DNA of 64,000 nucleotides from Rubritalea profundi (GTDB lineage Bacteria; Verrucomicrobiota; Verrucomicrobiia; Verrucomicrobiales; Akkermansiaceae), in the NCBI RefSeq assembly GCF_002954445.1, contig NZ_MQWA01000001.1, positions 3,865,780 to 3,929,779 of the forward strand, given 5' to 3'. The notes under the pieces were generated by a model that did not search any database, was not told the DNA's origin, and was given only the letters and a program-made list of their open reading frames with translations. The translations under genes were made by a program, and so were the position numbers. Positions 63,004 through 64,000 of the stretch are shown one piece after another (positions within the stretch are counted from its first letter, which is position 1; every line of letters starts with the position of its first letter).

Positions 63004-64000
63004 TTACTTCTTCTGTCCTGTAGACTCAGCAAATTCCTCGTCGAGGAAGTCACCACGTGAATCCACGATTGCGACGAATACTGCAGGAGATTGCGAAACA
63101 TCGAAGAGCGCGATGTAGTGCTGGTAAGAATTCTTCGCAACATCACCATAGAATGGTGCTGTAGCTAGGCTAATAGAACCAACTGCAGCTGACTGATCAC
63201 CTGCATTACCAGATGAATCAACTAATGTGTTTGCATTACCAATACCGAGCCCAACGAGCACTGCACCAGGATTTGCTCCCACTTTAATATTGTTGTAACC
63301 ACCGGTACCCGCTTCCCATATTGCAGCTGGGACACTTGTAGAGTCAGCACCAAACTGTAGAACAAATCCGCGACCACGGTTGCGATCAGTTCCGGCACGT
63401 GGAGCTTCGAAAGCGTGCTGAGGAATGGAGATCTCTGAAAGAGGTCCTACATTGGGATCAGCTTCATTTCCAGCTGTGAAGATGCCAGAGAGAGTGTTAG
63501 CTGTCTCGTCATCAGCATCAGCGTGAGTGTAACGTAGCTTTGTAATTCCAGCCTCCACAAGACTCTCAGCTTGAGCTGCAGTCAAAGGAGTAGCGAAGTC
63601 AAACTTACCAGCAAGCTTTGACGCTAGGATTCCAGCTACACCAGCATTACCCACCGCATTAGCAGCGTCGACTCCAGAAGTTAGCACCAAATTATCCGGG
63701 TTACCGTAACCAACATCAGTTGAATTCAATGTAGTAGTCGCACCCGCATCATCTGTGGTTTGGTAAACTTGTCCAACAGTAACCACGGAGTCTCCAGTAG
63801 ATGCATCATATGCAGCTGTGGAAACTGGAATCGCTGACATGAGTGACTCCCAGTTGTTAGGGTAATTACCCTCTACCACTTTGAACTGGCGTACTGAGTT
63901 TGTGAGCGAGCCAATTGTGTTAGTTGCTGTCGCTTTTTGCGACTGAGAAACCAGACCGTCGTAGGCTGTGATCACTGCACCACCGATGATTGCCATGATT
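63004..64000 (-). CDS. Major pseudopilin-like protein, N-terminus outside the window
   Basis: About 330 residues are visible, starting inside the N-terminal helix (MAIIGGAVITAYDG) that normally follows the prepilin cleavage site, which is beyond position 64000. GSLTNSVRQFKVVEGNYPNN is a typical alpha-helix to loop passage of GspG-like proteins. The rest is a large Ala/Gly/Asn/Thr-rich domain. Even codon bias and the hairpin just downstream suggest it is the most abundant filament subunit of the operon. The start codon is not in the window. Confidence 0.8.
   Translation of the reverse strand, partial: IMAIIGGAVITAYDGLVSQSQKATATNTIGSLTNSVRQFKVVEGNYPNNWESLMSAIPVSTAAYDASTGDSVVTVGQVYQTTDDAGATTTLNSTDVGYGNPDNLVLTSGVDAANAVGNAGVAGILASKLAGKFDFATPLTAAQAESLVEAGITKLRYTHADADDETANTLSGIFTAGNEADPNVGPLSEISIPQHAFEAPRAGTDRNRGRGFVLQFGADSTSVPAAIWEAGTGGYNNIKVGANPGAVLVGLGIGNANTLVDSSGNAGDQSAAVGSISLATAPFYGDVAKNSYQHYIALFDVSQSPAVFVAIVDSRGDFLDEEFAESTGQKK

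Overview
The window looks like chromosomal DNA of a Gram-negative bacterium, most likely a member of the Verrucomicrobiota (Verrucomicrobiales / Rubritalea-like); this placement is an inference. It rests on a sigma-70 factor with a long Lys/Ala-rich N-terminal extension, outer-membrane barrels and lipoproteins beside a type II secretion / type IV pilus-like machine built with very long pseudopilins, a eukaryote-type (GH13_8-like) glycogen branching enzyme, a ThuA-domain secreted protein, frequent TTG starts with few clear Shine-Dalgarno sequences, and intergenic repeats of the type common in that phylum. No tRNA, rRNA, CRISPR array, insertion sequence or phage was seen.

Layout. 1-11.5 kb: the end of fabH, a C39-like secreted protein, a MipA/OmpV barrel, avtA, small membrane proteins and lipoproteins, manC, xerD, mpl, a HAD phosphatase and a ThuA protein. 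11.5-27.8 kb: a housekeeping stretch with ilvC, aroC, a broken outer-membrane gene, a CvpA-like gene, gatB, obgE, rpsP, prfA-prmC-murA and rpoD, most units closed by clear intrinsic terminators. 27.8-39 kb: a lipoamide-dehydrogenase-like flavoprotein with an App1-type phosphatase, proA, a split Usp-DUF389 membrane protein, a Fur-family regulator with xerC, a broken OprD-like porin and gltS. 39-52 kb: htpG, a beta-CASP metallohydrolase, branching enzyme, ClC-CBS transporter, two small proteins (one YbjN-like), acnB and an AraC-type regulator. 52.6-64 kb: a tightly packed minus-strand operon with three long pseudopilins, GspL/PilM-N-like and GspM/PilO-like proteins, a PilT-type ATPase, GspF, a PilP/GspC-like protein, a secretin and GspE. 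It runs past the window end.

Four genes are interrupted in the sequence as given: an outer-membrane gene at 14781-15696 (extra copy of a 7-nt repeat), rpoD at about 26742 (one base missing), the Usp-DUF389 gene at 33562-33568 (eight-T tract forming a canonical -1 slippery heptamer) and an OprD-like porin (in-frame TAA at 36732). The rpoD lesion in an essential gene suggests that some may be sequencing errors. The heptamer and the 7-nt repeat are plausible real switching or recoding sites. The most system-like locus is the PilT-containing secretin/pseudopilin operon.
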